Assembly: GCA_002435875.1 (NCBI GenBank) | Contig: DIVN01000242.1 | Location: 42,762 to 82,984, forward strand | Reading direction: 5' to 3' | DNA length: 40,223 bases | Origin: Anaerolineales bacterium UBA6131 | GTDB lineage: Bacteria > Chloroflexota > Anaerolineae > UBA2200 | Shown: one piece after another, positions 23,238-31,398 of the stretch | Layout: the number at the start of each line of letters is the position of its first letter | Position numbering within the stretch: position 1 is the stretch's first letter | Translations under genes and position numbers: made by a program | The notes under the pieces: generated by a model | Told to the model about the DNA's origin: nothing | The model's input: the letters and a program-made list of their open reading frames with translations, nothing else | Database searches by the model: none

Positions 23238-24428
23238 CTATGTGCAGCCAGTCTCGACTCCCTGTGGGGGTGCATCAGCACCAGCATGACCTGTCAGGGA
23301 GACGAAGGAGCGCACAACGACGCCTTCCGCGAACTTCTTGACATGTTCGTGCCCGGCGGCGACCAATTCCTGCCTGAGGGCATCTTCCCTCAGCAGGGTT
23401 TCCAGTGACGCGGCCATGGCTGCAGTATCATTCCCTGGCACAAGGAAGCGCTGCTGTGTTGGCGACAGGACATCACGGACCCCACCGACGTCCATGGCGG
23501 TAATGGGACATCCTGAGGCCATCGCCTCCAGCAGCGTGCGGCCGAACGCTTCTTCCACAGAGGGCATCATGTATACATCAGCAGCCGCATAGTACTTGGG
23601 CACCTCGCGATTCGGTACCGGGCCGACGACCTTGACCAGGTCCGACAATGCGGCCTGGCGAATATCCGACTCTAGCTGCTGCTTGTAAGGCCCGCCGCCA
23701 ACAATGACAATAAGCCACTGGGATGCTGCGCCAGCATTGTTCTGGAGCAGCTGCTGAACAATCGGCACAATCAAATGTGCCCCCTTGCGCTCAGACAGTC
23801 GGTGCAGGAAAAGCACGATCTTCTTGTCATGCGGCCAGCCCAGTTCGACACGCAGGGCTGCGCGCGTTGGCAGGTCTGCGAAACGCTCCAGTTTTACCCA
23901 GTTGGGAATCACGCGGATCCGCGATGGTGCAAGCGAATAATGCTCACTGTAGTAGCGGGCCATGGTTGCATTGCACGTGACCAGACAGTGCACAGAGTGG
24001 AGCGTCAGACCCAAGAGCCAACGGTTGCGCATCATGTCCCGCAAATCCGACAGGCTACCGATTCTCTTGGGCACAAACAGCATCATCTGACCGCAGCTCC
24101 AGTAGTAGGATACGCCGCCGAATAACCGGGTCACGATTGCCGAGAGAATTCCAGCGGATGTTGAGTAGTGTGTGTAGAAGCAGCGATATCCGTGCAAACG
24201 AGCCCATAGCATCGCTGCCAGCGTCTCCAAGTGCTTGAGTATCGGCAGCTGTACTCGGCGTTGGTAGACTGCAACTCCCTGGAGGTCGATCGAGCCCAGC
24301 GTGCGTTCGACGACTACCAGAACGTCCATGTACTTGGCTACTTGCGTGAGAAAGCTGTGCATGTGAAAGGTGTGTTCCACAGAGTTGGCGTCATACACCG
24401 GCAGCACGTACACCAGCTTCGGTTTCAC
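23238..24428 (-). CDS. glycosyltransferase family 4
   Basis: 396 residues from a GTG at 24428, which overlaps the upstream stop as GTGA; a longer frame exists only inside the neighbour. It starts VKPKLVYVLPVYDANSVEHT. Motifs are VIPNWVKLERF, IVLFLHRLSERKGAHLIVPI, VIVGGGPYKQQLESDI and the E-x7-E motif EEAFGRTLLEAMASGCPI. The N-terminal region is rather divergent (YYWSCGQMMLFVPKRIGSL). Sugar donor unknown. Coupled to the previous GT4 gene. Confidence 0.9.
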   Translation of the reverse strand: MKPKLVYVLPVYDANSVEHTFHMHSFLTQVAKYMDVLVVVERTLGSIDLQGVAVYQRRVQLPILKHLETLAAMLWARLHGYRCFYTHYSTSAGILSAIVTRLFGGVSYYWSCGQMMLFVPKRIGSLSDLRDMMRNRWLLGLTLHSVHCLVTCNATMARYYSEHYSLAPSRIRVIPNWVKLERFADLPTRAALRVELGWPHDKKIVLFLHRLSERKGAHLIVPIVQQLLQNNAGAASQWLIVIVGGGPYKQQLESDIRQAALSDLVKVVGPVPNREVPKYYAAADVYMMPSVEEAFGRTLLEAMASGCPITAMDVGGVRDVLSPTQQRFLVPGNDTAAMAASLETLLREDALRQELVAAGHEHVKKFAEGVVVRSFVSLTGHAGADAPPQGVETGCT

Positions 24429-25570
24429 GTTGCCGCCACCTTCAGCCACATGTCTACCTGGGCAGCGCACAGGGCTTGCGGATCCAGCATCTCTCGCACA
24501 TGCGACCGCGCTGCCAGGCCCATTTGAAAGGCCCTTTCTGGATTCCTCAAGGTATCACCGATGGCCTGGGCCAGGGCAGAAACGTCATTCACCGGGACGA
24601 CCCTGCCGGTCAGCCCATCCACGATCAGCTCCCTGGCTCCCTGGGTATCGGTGGCCACTACCGGCGTTCCCAAGGACATCGCCTCTACAATCACGCGACC
24701 AAATGACTCGTGCAGTGAAGGGACAACAACGACACCTGCGTTTCGGTACAGGTTGGCGAGATCCCCTTGAGAAACCCAACCAAGGAACTCAACCCTTTCC
24801 TGCACCCGTAGCGAGCCAGCTAGTGCCTGCAAGGCCGGTCTTGAGGGGCCATCACCGGCCACCAAGAGCCTGGCAGAGCGCTCCGCAACTCCCGCGAAAG
24901 CCCTCAGCAGTGTGGTCAACCCCTTCTCCGGGCTGAGCCGTCCGACAAACAGAACTGTCTTGTTGTGGTAAGGCCTTCTTGGAGGCAGGCCAGCTTCGTC
25001 GATCAGGGCACTGCCAACAGGAATGAGAAAGACCCGGTCGCTGGGCACCTTCAGTTGTTCCTGCACCCAGGTGGAGGCCGCGCGCGAGACTACCCTCACC
25101 GCATCCGCTTCCCTGAGCATCCACCGGCCAAGCTGGGCCCGAAAGCGATTGGCAGGGCCTTCTCGTAGCCAGTACGGATCATCCAAAGTCGACAGGTGCA
25201 GCTGTGTCAGGAATCTTACCCCGCATTTCTTCCTGAGCAGCCACGCGACACATGCGTCGACAAAAGGGGATTGCGTGGTTACCAGGTCCAGGCCTTGCCG
25301 GTGGAATAGGGACCGACCGTGGCTGTACGCGGTGTAGGCAAACCCCGCCGTCGAGCTCGGCGCGGCACGGATCTCCAGTGCACCCACGCTTAAGTCCTGC
25401 TGCATGGTCTGGCCACGATTGGTCGCACGCACAGTGATCCAGATGCGGCTGCCAGGAGACCTGCGGAGCAACTCACTCGCATAGCTTTCTTGACGGGCGA
25501 GAGCTTCCTTGTGAGCAGCCGCGCGGCGATCCACGAGTGCCTGATCGAAGCTGAGCGCTAACAAGTTCAT
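24425..25570 (-). CDS. glycosyltransferase family 4
   Basis: 381 residues, starting at an ATG that overlaps the upstream TGA (ATGA). The first half contains DLVTTQSPFVDACVAWLLRK, FLTQLHLSTLDDPYW and VRVVSRAASTWVQEQL; the second half VLFVGRLSPEKGLTTLLRAF, LLVAGDGPSRPALQAL and the E-x7-E motif HESFGRVIVEAMSLGTPVV. Most similar in pattern to GT4 exopolysaccharide transferases of the Chloroflexota/cyanobacteria type. Overlaps on both sides suggest tight coupling. Confidence 0.93.
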   Translation of the reverse strand: MNLLALSFDQALVDRRAAAHKEALARQESYASELLRRSPGSRIWITVRATNRGQTMQQDLSVGALEIRAAPSSTAGFAYTAYSHGRSLFHRQGLDLVTTQSPFVDACVAWLLRKKCGVRFLTQLHLSTLDDPYWLREGPANRFRAQLGRWMLREADAVRVVSRAASTWVQEQLKVPSDRVFLIPVGSALIDEAGLPPRRPYHNKTVLFVGRLSPEKGLTTLLRAFAGVAERSARLLVAGDGPSRPALQALAGSLRVQERVEFLGWVSQGDLANLYRNAGVVVVPSLHESFGRVIVEAMSLGTPVVATDTQGARELIVDGLTGRVVPVNDVSALAQAIGDTLRNPERAFQMGLAARSHVREMLDPQALCAAQVDMWLKVAAT

Positions 25571-26706
25571 GCTTGCCGCGCAGCAGCTGTGAGCACTGTT
25601 TCAGTCTGGTCCATCATGCTCTGCCGACTGAATCTAGACAGGGTTGCCTGGCTGCCACGCACAAGCCGCTGGCACTCGCTCGGGTTGTCAGCCAGGAAGC
25701 GAATCGCCTGTCGCAGCGCCTCCGTATCACCGGGTAGGACCAGCAGGCCGTTCTCCCCATGCTGAACGACTTCGCGGCAGCCGCCAGCATCGGCTGCAAT
25801 GACGGGCAGCCCAACCGCCATCGCTTCCAGCAACACATGCGGCAGGCCCTCATAGCGCGAGTTCAGGGCAAAAATGTGACACGCGTGCAGATATCCTCCA
25901 ACGTCATCGCGCGGCACCTGGCCTGCGAAATGTACTCTGTCGGCCACGCCCAGCTGAGAAGCAAGGGTGTGCAGGGCAGCTCGCTCTGGTCCGTCGCCTA
26001 CGATAAGTAGCCCGACGTCGGGCAGATCAGCAACAGTCTGGATCAGCCCGGCGACACCCTTCCACGCCATGAGCCGGCATACCGTGACCAGGCGGGTCGG
26101 GGCATCTAGAGATACTCGGGCAGGGTGAGCATCTCCAGTAGCGGGCTCAAAAGCGTTGTAGACCACGCGAATGCGATCCGGCGACAGACCCCAGTGGGTC
26201 ACAACGCCCTTGAGGTAAGCGCTTGGCACGATGATGGCTTTCATCCGTTGCAGCACCCACCGGCGCAAGGCCCGTCGTAGCTCGATGCCAAGGCCATAGC
26301 GTCTGGACTGGAATGGTTCGAACTCATCAGAGGTCCAGCCCTTGTCTCGCGCCCGCTCCCAGGCGATGTCACCGACGACCTTTGCCACGGCGGGTTTGTG
26401 AGTCAGCGCGATGAGCGGGGCGCTCTCCATCAGCAATCCATTGATGTAGAGGACATCGGCATGCGCGGCGTAGGAAGCGATTCGACTCGCTGTTTTTCGC
26501 AGGCGTGAGAGGCGAGAGCCCCCCACCACGATGCGTTCGACAGAGAAAGGATAGGACGCGTCCCCCGCCCACTCCGCTACGATGCTATAGGTCAAGACAT
26601 GTACTGTATGGCCGCGCCTGGACAGCTCAGTGGCAAGTGCGGGTACATAGGAAGCGGGACCACCAGCATCTGGGGGGAAGATATCACTGGTGATCAGGAT
26701 GCGCAT
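25567..26706 (-). CDS. glycosyltransferase family 4
   Basis: 379 residues from the ATG at 26706, where the family-like start MRILITSDIFPPDAGGPASY begins; the Shine-Dalgarno is weak. Motifs are VLTYSIVAEWAGDA, IVPSAYLKGVVTHWGL, VTVCRLMAWKGVAGLIQTVA, IVGDGPERAALHTLASQ and the E-x7-E motif YEGLPHVLLEAMAVGLPVI. FPPDAGGPA is the donor-side Gly-rich loop. The gene begins 52 bases after the epimerase stop. Confidence 0.93.
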   Translation of the reverse strand: MRILITSDIFPPDAGGPASYVPALATELSRRGHTVHVLTYSIVAEWAGDASYPFSVERIVVGGSRLSRLRKTASRIASYAAHADVLYINGLLMESAPLIALTHKPAVAKVVGDIAWERARDKGWTSDEFEPFQSRRYGLGIELRRALRRWVLQRMKAIIVPSAYLKGVVTHWGLSPDRIRVVYNAFEPATGDAHPARVSLDAPTRLVTVCRLMAWKGVAGLIQTVADLPDVGLLIVGDGPERAALHTLASQLGVADRVHFAGQVPRDDVGGYLHACHIFALNSRYEGLPHVLLEAMAVGLPVIAADAGGCREVVQHGENGLLVLPGDTEALRQAIRFLADNPSECQRLVRGSQATLSRFSRQSMMDQTETVLTAAARQA

Positions 26707-26758
26707 CTCAACCTGCCCGTCGGTTCTGGCATCCTCACGGCCTTGCGGCACAGGCAGC

Positions 26759-27721
26759 TCATTTGAGAGAGGCCTTAAGCCATGCGACTTCTTGCCTCAG
26801 CCCTTTCTCAATTCCGACCATTGGTCTGTACCCCAGTGCCTCCGCCGCCTTTGAGATGTCCGCAGAGGTGTGTCGGGCATCACCCTTTTGCGCGGGCAGG
26901 TGGCGAACCCGGGCGCGCGTGCCCATGATATCTTCAAGGATGCGAATCGTCTCATTGACCGAAATGCGACACCCGCCCCCCACGTTAAAGATCTGCCCTG
27001 GCGGCCCATTGGTCGCTGCTGCTACCGTAGCTCGCACAGCGTCCTTCACAAAGGTGAAATCGCGGGTCTGCTCGCCATCGCCGTAAATCACAATCTCCTG
27101 CTCATGCAGTATGGCACCAATGAAACGGTGGAAGGCCATGTCTGGGCGCTGGCGTGGGCCAAAGGCGGTAAAGTAGCGCAAGGTTACCACGGGCAGACCA
27201 AAGCTCTTGTGATATGCGCGGCACAAGTGCTCGCAGGCTGCCTTGGTCACTCCGTAGGGAGACACTGGCTTGAGTTCGGCATGCTCGAAAGTCGGCAAGC
27301 TCTCGGCATCGCCATAGACAGAGGATGAGGAGGCAAAGATGAAAGCCTTGAGCGAGCCTATCGCCTGAGCGGTCTCCAGGAGTTTCTGAGTGGCAAGGAT
27401 GTTGTTGCGAACATATACTCCGAAGCTCTCGCCCCAGCTTCCTCGCACTCCTGGCTGTGCCGCTGCATGGAACAGGTATTGAGTGTCGCCGAGCAGCGGC
27501 ACCCAGTCGATGTCCAGAACGTCACCTTCCAGCAAACGGAAATGAGGTGAGTGATAGAGATCGGCAAGATTCGCTTCCTTTGCGACCCGCGGATAGTAGT
27601 CAGTGAAAGCGTCAATGCCAACGACATCATAGCCATCGCTGACTAACTGCTCTGCAAGGTGTGAACCGATAAAGCCAGCCACACCAGTGACGATCGCATT
27701 CCTGTTGCTGGCCATGGACAT
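26759..27721 (-). CDS. NAD-dependent epimerase, UDP-glucuronate 4-epimerase/GalE-like
   Basis: 320 residues from the ATG at 27721, preceded by GGGAGG. Extended SDR enzyme: NAD-binding VTGVAGFIGSHLAEQL, active-site ASSSSVYG and catalytic YGVTK, and substrate loop TAFGPRQRPDMAFHRFI. The DAFTDYYPRVAKEANL insertion resembles UDP-glucuronate 4-epimerases (DYYDVSLK), so a UDP-uronic acid substrate is favoured over UDP-Glc, but this is inference. It supplies an epimerised sugar nucleotide to the cluster. A candidate promoter lies upstream at 27812-27841, making it the first gene of a long operon. Confidence 0.93.
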   Translation of the reverse strand: MSMASNRNAIVTGVAGFIGSHLAEQLVSDGYDVVGIDAFTDYYPRVAKEANLADLYHSPHFRLLEGDVLDIDWVPLLGDTQYLFHAAAQPGVRGSWGESFGVYVRNNILATQKLLETAQAIGSLKAFIFASSSSVYGDAESLPTFEHAELKPVSPYGVTKAACEHLCRAYHKSFGLPVVTLRYFTAFGPRQRPDMAFHRFIGAILHEQEIVIYGDGEQTRDFTFVKDAVRATVAAATNGPPGQIFNVGGGCRISVNETIRILEDIMGTRARVRHLPAQKGDARHTSADISKAAEALGYRPMVGIEKGLRQEVAWLKASLK

Positions 27722-27766
27722 GTCTGGCCCTCCCGTGCTGCCTGCTGATAGACTTGGCAAGAGTAG

Positions 27767-27800
27767 GTGCCCCAGTGCTGAGCGCTATCCGATGGGGCAC
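27767..27800 (-). repeat. leader hairpin upstream of the epimerase
   Basis: GTGCCCCA and TGGGGCAC form a perfect 8-bp inverted repeat with an 18-base loop that can fold further. It starts about five bases after the predicted transcription start from the promoter at 27812-27841. It may stabilise the 5' end, act in attenuation, or terminate the upstream GT4 transcript; no T tract follows. Confidence 0.4.
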
Positions 27801-27811
27801 GTGGCGGAGGT

Positions 27812-27841
27812 ATTGTAGCTGCTTCCGGCCTATGGCAGCAA
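27812..27841 (-). promoter_or_regulatory. candidate promoter for the epimerase-glycosyltransferase operon
   Basis: On the minus strand TTGCTG (27836-27841), 18 bases, TACAAT (27812-27817). The same -35 and spacing as in the lipoprotein promoter at 5640-5669. It lies in the 142-base gap between two genes, the largest within the glycan cluster. Confidence 0.45.
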
Positions 27842-27863
27842 AAACTCGTATACCTTTGCGGTG

Positions 27864-29009
27864 TCAGGATGGGCGAGGAGAGGATCGCAGGGCGCTGGTC
27901 AGCAGAGCTTCGTGCTGTCGAGCAATTCGATCTACGCTGTACTCGTCGGCCCGTCTCCGGCCGTTTTCTGAGAGCTTGCGGGCCAGATTGGGGTCATGAA
28001 GCACTCGCAGTATTGCCCGTGCCATCTCAGCCTCGTCGCCTGGCGATACGAGAATGCCGACATTCTCGTTGGGAATGATCTCATCGGGCCCTGATGGGCA
28101 CCTGGTGGCCACGACGGGCTTACCCAAGGCCAGCGCCTCTACTAGGACGATACCAAACCCTTCGTAGAGGGACGCGAGCACGAATAGATCCGCCTCTTGC
28201 ATATACTTGTAGGGGTTCAGCTCAAACCCAGGCATGCTCACGTCTGCGACGAGGCCAAGGTCTTTAACGAGCTGCTCTAGATCCGAGCGTAGCGGGCCTT
28301 CTCCAAGGATGACCAGTCGGCAGCGCATCGAATCTCGAACCAGCGCGAACGCGCGGATCAAGTGGACAAATCCCTTCTGGGGATGCAGTCTGCCAACTGA
28401 TAGAATCACCGGATCATCCTTGCCGAACCAGGGGTGCTCCACAGCCTCGGCAGCCAATTGCCTCACCCGCTCCAGGTCCACGGGATTCGGAATCACATGG
28501 ACCCGGCCCCCCATGAGCCCGTATGCATTCCTCAGCTCCGCAGCGATCCCTTCGGAGATGGCGACCACAAGGTCAGCACGAGGGTACAGCCGGCGCAGTG
28601 CGTGCTCTTTCAGCCAGGCCTTCCCGTGAGTCGCAAACTCAGCGCTGGGCATGTTCTGCTCATTGACCACAAGGACAGCTGAACTGTGGGCGAGGCCGTG
28701 AGCGAGTATGGTCACAAGGTTGGCGAAGCGGAGTACACTGAACACCACCAGGGGAGGGCTATCCCTCAACAACCTTGCCAAACGGAATACCAGTCTGGGA
28801 TCATGTGGTCCTTTCCCGCGCAGGTCATAGACCGGCACATCTGCAGGGACCTGTGACCTGAACACTCCCTGGTCGGAGAACACGGCTAGTGAAGGGGAGA
28901 ACTTTTCTCTGTCCAGGTTTCGCATCACGTCAAGCGTAGCGCGCTCCGCACCTCCTCCCCCCAGGGACGGCAGGACAAACAGAATGCTGGCCCGTTCTTC
29001 TCTCAACAC
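27864..29009 (-). CDS. glycosyltransferase family 4
   Basis: 381 residues from a GTG at 29009 (GAGG close upstream); a TTG at 29030 would add seven residues. It begins VLREERASILFVLPSLGGGG, with the Gly-rich loop continuing AERATLDVMRNLDREKFSP. Further motifs are FANLVTILAHGLAHSS, VISEGIAAEL-like VVAISEGIAAELRNAYG, VIPNPVDLERV, VILSVGRLHPQKGFVHLIRA, VILGEGPLRSDLEQL and the E-x7-E motif YEGFGIVLVEALALGKPVV. The SLGGGGAER start is the GT4 branch of N-acetylgalactosamine/glucosamine-type transferases, though the donor is not certain. It follows the CcsA-like gene by 33 bases. Confidence 0.93.
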   Translation of the reverse strand: MLREERASILFVLPSLGGGGAERATLDVMRNLDREKFSPSLAVFSDQGVFRSQVPADVPVYDLRGKGPHDPRLVFRLARLLRDSPPLVVFSVLRFANLVTILAHGLAHSSAVLVVNEQNMPSAEFATHGKAWLKEHALRRLYPRADLVVAISEGIAAELRNAYGLMGGRVHVIPNPVDLERVRQLAAEAVEHPWFGKDDPVILSVGRLHPQKGFVHLIRAFALVRDSMRCRLVILGEGPLRSDLEQLVKDLGLVADVSMPGFELNPYKYMQEADLFVLASLYEGFGIVLVEALALGKPVVATRCPSGPDEIIPNENVGILVSPGDEAEMARAILRVLHDPNLARKLSENGRRRADEYSVDRIARQHEALLTSALRSSPRPS

Positions 29010-29042
29010 CCGGCCCTCGAAAGCGCCCAACTGGCCATCACT

Positions 29043-29858
29043 CTAGCTCACCAGTGCAGACAAGAGAGCCAGCGTGGGGATGAGGCCTGCCGCCTCTATC
29101 ATAAACCGTCCCTTACCCTTCCAGCCAAGTACGGTTATGGCACACCAACGTGTGCCATACCACAGCGCCAGCAGAACCTTCCATGTCTCCGGCAACGCCC
29201 AGATCGGGGGTACACCTGAGCGTAGCAGCTCAACCAGGGTGCTGAATAGCAGTGAGAGCAGAAGAAGCACCAGGCCAAGGATCGCGAGGTCGGGCGTTGC
29301 GGCAACCGGATCCGACGCCTGTGTCTGGTGCGAGGAGACCAACGGCGTTGGATGGTGGAAAGCTGACAGGAGCAGCTGGGCGATTGCCCCGCAGCCCACC
29401 TGAACAAAGATGCCCGCAGCACAGCCCAGCGTGAGGTGTGAGGCAAGGCTGAATACCTTGGGCATCGCGTGTATTGACGAGTCGAGGGGCATCCCTCGTC
29501 CAATGGCCAGTCTCCACACCAGAAATGTGCTGCACATCGCGGCCAAAACCGCGAGCCCGTTCGGTGCTTCAGTCCCCCTGATAGCCAACAGCGCTACCAC
29601 CAGAGCGCTGACCACGCACACCAACAGCACATCCGAGGTGCTACTCAGCGGCCAGACCTGGTAGGTCAGTGACTCCACAGCCATTGCGGACAGAGAGCTG
29701 ACCATCGCCAAGAGGATCAAGGCCAACACCAGACGGCGGCGTCGATTCGCCCGGACCAGGTATGCCTGTCGAGCCTGCCACCAGCCAACAAGCGACGCAG
29801 TGGCCAGGCCGCCAGACGCCATCCCTAACAATGTTACGACCGCCAGTTGCGCATCCAT
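29043..29858 (-). CDS. CcsA/ResC-like membrane protein, divergent
   Basis: 271 residues with about seven or eight hydrophobic segments, beginning six bases after the resB stop. Placement behind resB and the fold suggest CcsA/ResC, which passes heme to apocytochrome c in system II. His141 (FSLASHLTLGCAAG) matches the first conserved histidine. The heme-binding WWD motif, normally WGxYWxWDPKETW, reads RSGVPPIWALPETW here (residues 214-226): only the last Trp-x-x-PETW part remains. The second conserved His position downstream is Cys239 in WYGTRWCAITVLGWKG. The protein is therefore either a highly divergent heme transporter or has taken another role. No apocytochrome c or CXXCH gene is in the window. 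Confidence 0.65.
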   Translation of the reverse strand: MDAQLAVVTLLGMASGGLATASLVGWWQARQAYLVRANRRRRLVLALILLAMVSSLSAMAVESLTYQVWPLSSTSDVLLVCVVSALVVALLAIRGTEAPNGLAVLAAMCSTFLVWRLAIGRGMPLDSSIHAMPKVFSLASHLTLGCAAGIFVQVGCGAIAQLLLSAFHHPTPLVSSHQTQASDPVAATPDLAILGLVLLLLSLLFSTLVELLRSGVPPIWALPETWKVLLALWYGTRWCAITVLGWKGKGRFMIEAAGLIPTLALLSALVS

Positions 29859-29864
29859 CGTCGC

Positions 29865-31334
29865 CTAGTTGCCTTCAGCCCGAGAGCGGGGGGCTATACT
29901 GTGGCTGCCCTCGTGTTTCGCGCATAACGCAGCTGAAAGCCAGGGAACGATCTTTGAGCAATCCCCGTAGACTCCGCCAGTGGATAGTGTCGCGTGACCA
30001 TCATCTTGGCCAACCACCAGCCACAGCCGTTCCGGAGGCCTCCAGACAGTCGTGAAAAAGCCCACGATCGTAACCAGCATTCCGATCAAGAACAGCACAA
30101 CACCAAAATCCTGTCCATACTTGACGACGGCGTACCGTTGCGGCTCCAGAGTATAGCGATCGTTTTCTATTTCCAGAGTCGTCGCCGTAGAGACAGTTTG
30201 ACGGAAGAATGGCGTGGGTTCGGCACCGCGATAGGCTTCGATGCGGAACCTGCCAGCAAGGTTGCTTTGGCCCCCCGCAGGTTCGAAAATCAGGCGCAGA
30301 GTGATGTCTCGAATTGGCACCAAGACATATCGTTCATTGCCGCGCTGTGGCGATGCTCGTGAGGTCACTCCCCCCGCTGAGAGCCCGGGATCCACGATGT
30401 AGCGTGTGGTATCTTCGGCACGAAAACGCAGGGAGACAAGACGGAACTCTGTGTTCCCAGTTTCAGGGGTGCGCAATCCCAAATCACGGCCATCGTGGTC
30501 GGTCGCTCTGATCAGCAGAGCTGGCTCAGAAGAAGTCTCGTAGAATGCCAAGTTATTGAAGAAGACGGTTTGGTCTTGGCGCAGTATTCTCCGCCCTATC
30601 TCTTGATTACCTCGTACGAAGGATAGCTCTGTCTGCCAATTCTGCTGTTCAGTAGGTGCACCAACCTCAGAATTCCTGACCGTCGCACGCACGGTTAGCT
30701 CTGTCCCATGCCCTAACGCTAGGAGTTGTCCAGAACGAAGTAAGACTCCCTCCTCCCACCAGCCCGTACGCGCGCTCAATTGGGCGGCGGCCAGACAGGT
30801 TAGTGCTCCAATGTAGATGGCGAGCAGTCCGCCGGTCGCACGGGACACGTGGATCAGATTCTGCTCCTCAAAGCAGACCCAGCGATAGTGTGCTGTCGCT
30901 AATAGGCTCCTGGTATCTTCCAGGAGACGAGTAGGCTCGACGTCCATCGATTGGCAGATCACCGTTGTCGCATCCGGGTTTGTTCGGAAGTGGCGAGGAA
31001 AAATCAGGTCCAGGCAGGCAACGATAAGATGCAGAACCAGTAGCCCCAGCCACAGTCGCAGAAACCGCCCGTTTCGGATATCGACAAGCCCCAGCGCGAG
31101 CAGCAAGTCCGCGGCTGTGCCAAACCTCTCTCGGAGGGCGGCTAGCCACAAAGTACCTATCGACGAAGGTGATTGAGCTGTCAGAGGGCGCTGTGGCAGC
31201 GCAACTGTTAGCAGTACAAGCATGATCAAGCCTGACAACAGCAACAATGTAAGGTACGGTGATGCCAGAATGTGCCAGAGGCCGTCCAGCACATCTTCGG
31301 ACTCCCAACGTCCAGGCCGTTTTCGGAGGCTCAT
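29865..31334 (-). CDS. resB: ResB-family cytochrome c biogenesis protein
   Basis: 489 residues, ATG at 31334 with no strong Shine-Dalgarno. ResB (CcsB) forms the system II heme lyase with CcsA. It has the family topology: two early segments (LTLLLLSGLIMLVLLTVALP and LRLWLGLLVLHLIVACLDLI), a third (GLLAIYIGALTCLAAAQL), a long external beta domain of about 240 residues and a last segment (FGVVLFLIGMLVTIVGFFTT). LGLVDIRNGRFLRLWL is typical (LGLFDVYHSWWFR in relatives). The last 55 residues after TTVWRPPER are basic and unlike other ResB tails. It is unusual to find ResB and a CcsA-like gene between a GT39 and a GT4 gene. Confidence 0.87.
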   Translation of the reverse strand: MSLRKRPGRWESEDVLDGLWHILASPYLTLLLLSGLIMLVLLTVALPQRPLTAQSPSSIGTLWLAALRERFGTAADLLLALGLVDIRNGRFLRLWLGLLVLHLIVACLDLIFPRHFRTNPDATTVICQSMDVEPTRLLEDTRSLLATAHYRWVCFEEQNLIHVSRATGGLLAIYIGALTCLAAAQLSARTGWWEEGVLLRSGQLLALGHGTELTVRATVRNSEVGAPTEQQNWQTELSFVRGNQEIGRRILRQDQTVFFNNLAFYETSSEPALLIRATDHDGRDLGLRTPETGNTEFRLVSLRFRAEDTTRYIVDPGLSAGGVTSRASPQRGNERYVLVPIRDITLRLIFEPAGGQSNLAGRFRIEAYRGAEPTPFFRQTVSTATTLEIENDRYTLEPQRYAVVKYGQDFGVVLFLIGMLVTIVGFFTTVWRPPERLWLVVGQDDGHATLSTGGVYGDCSKIVPWLSAALCAKHEGSHSIAPRSRAEGN

Positions 31335-31398
31335 TTAGACCCAACTTCGCCACACACGTTGGCCGATGTTGAGTAACGGTTCATCCCAAGCCTCGAGA

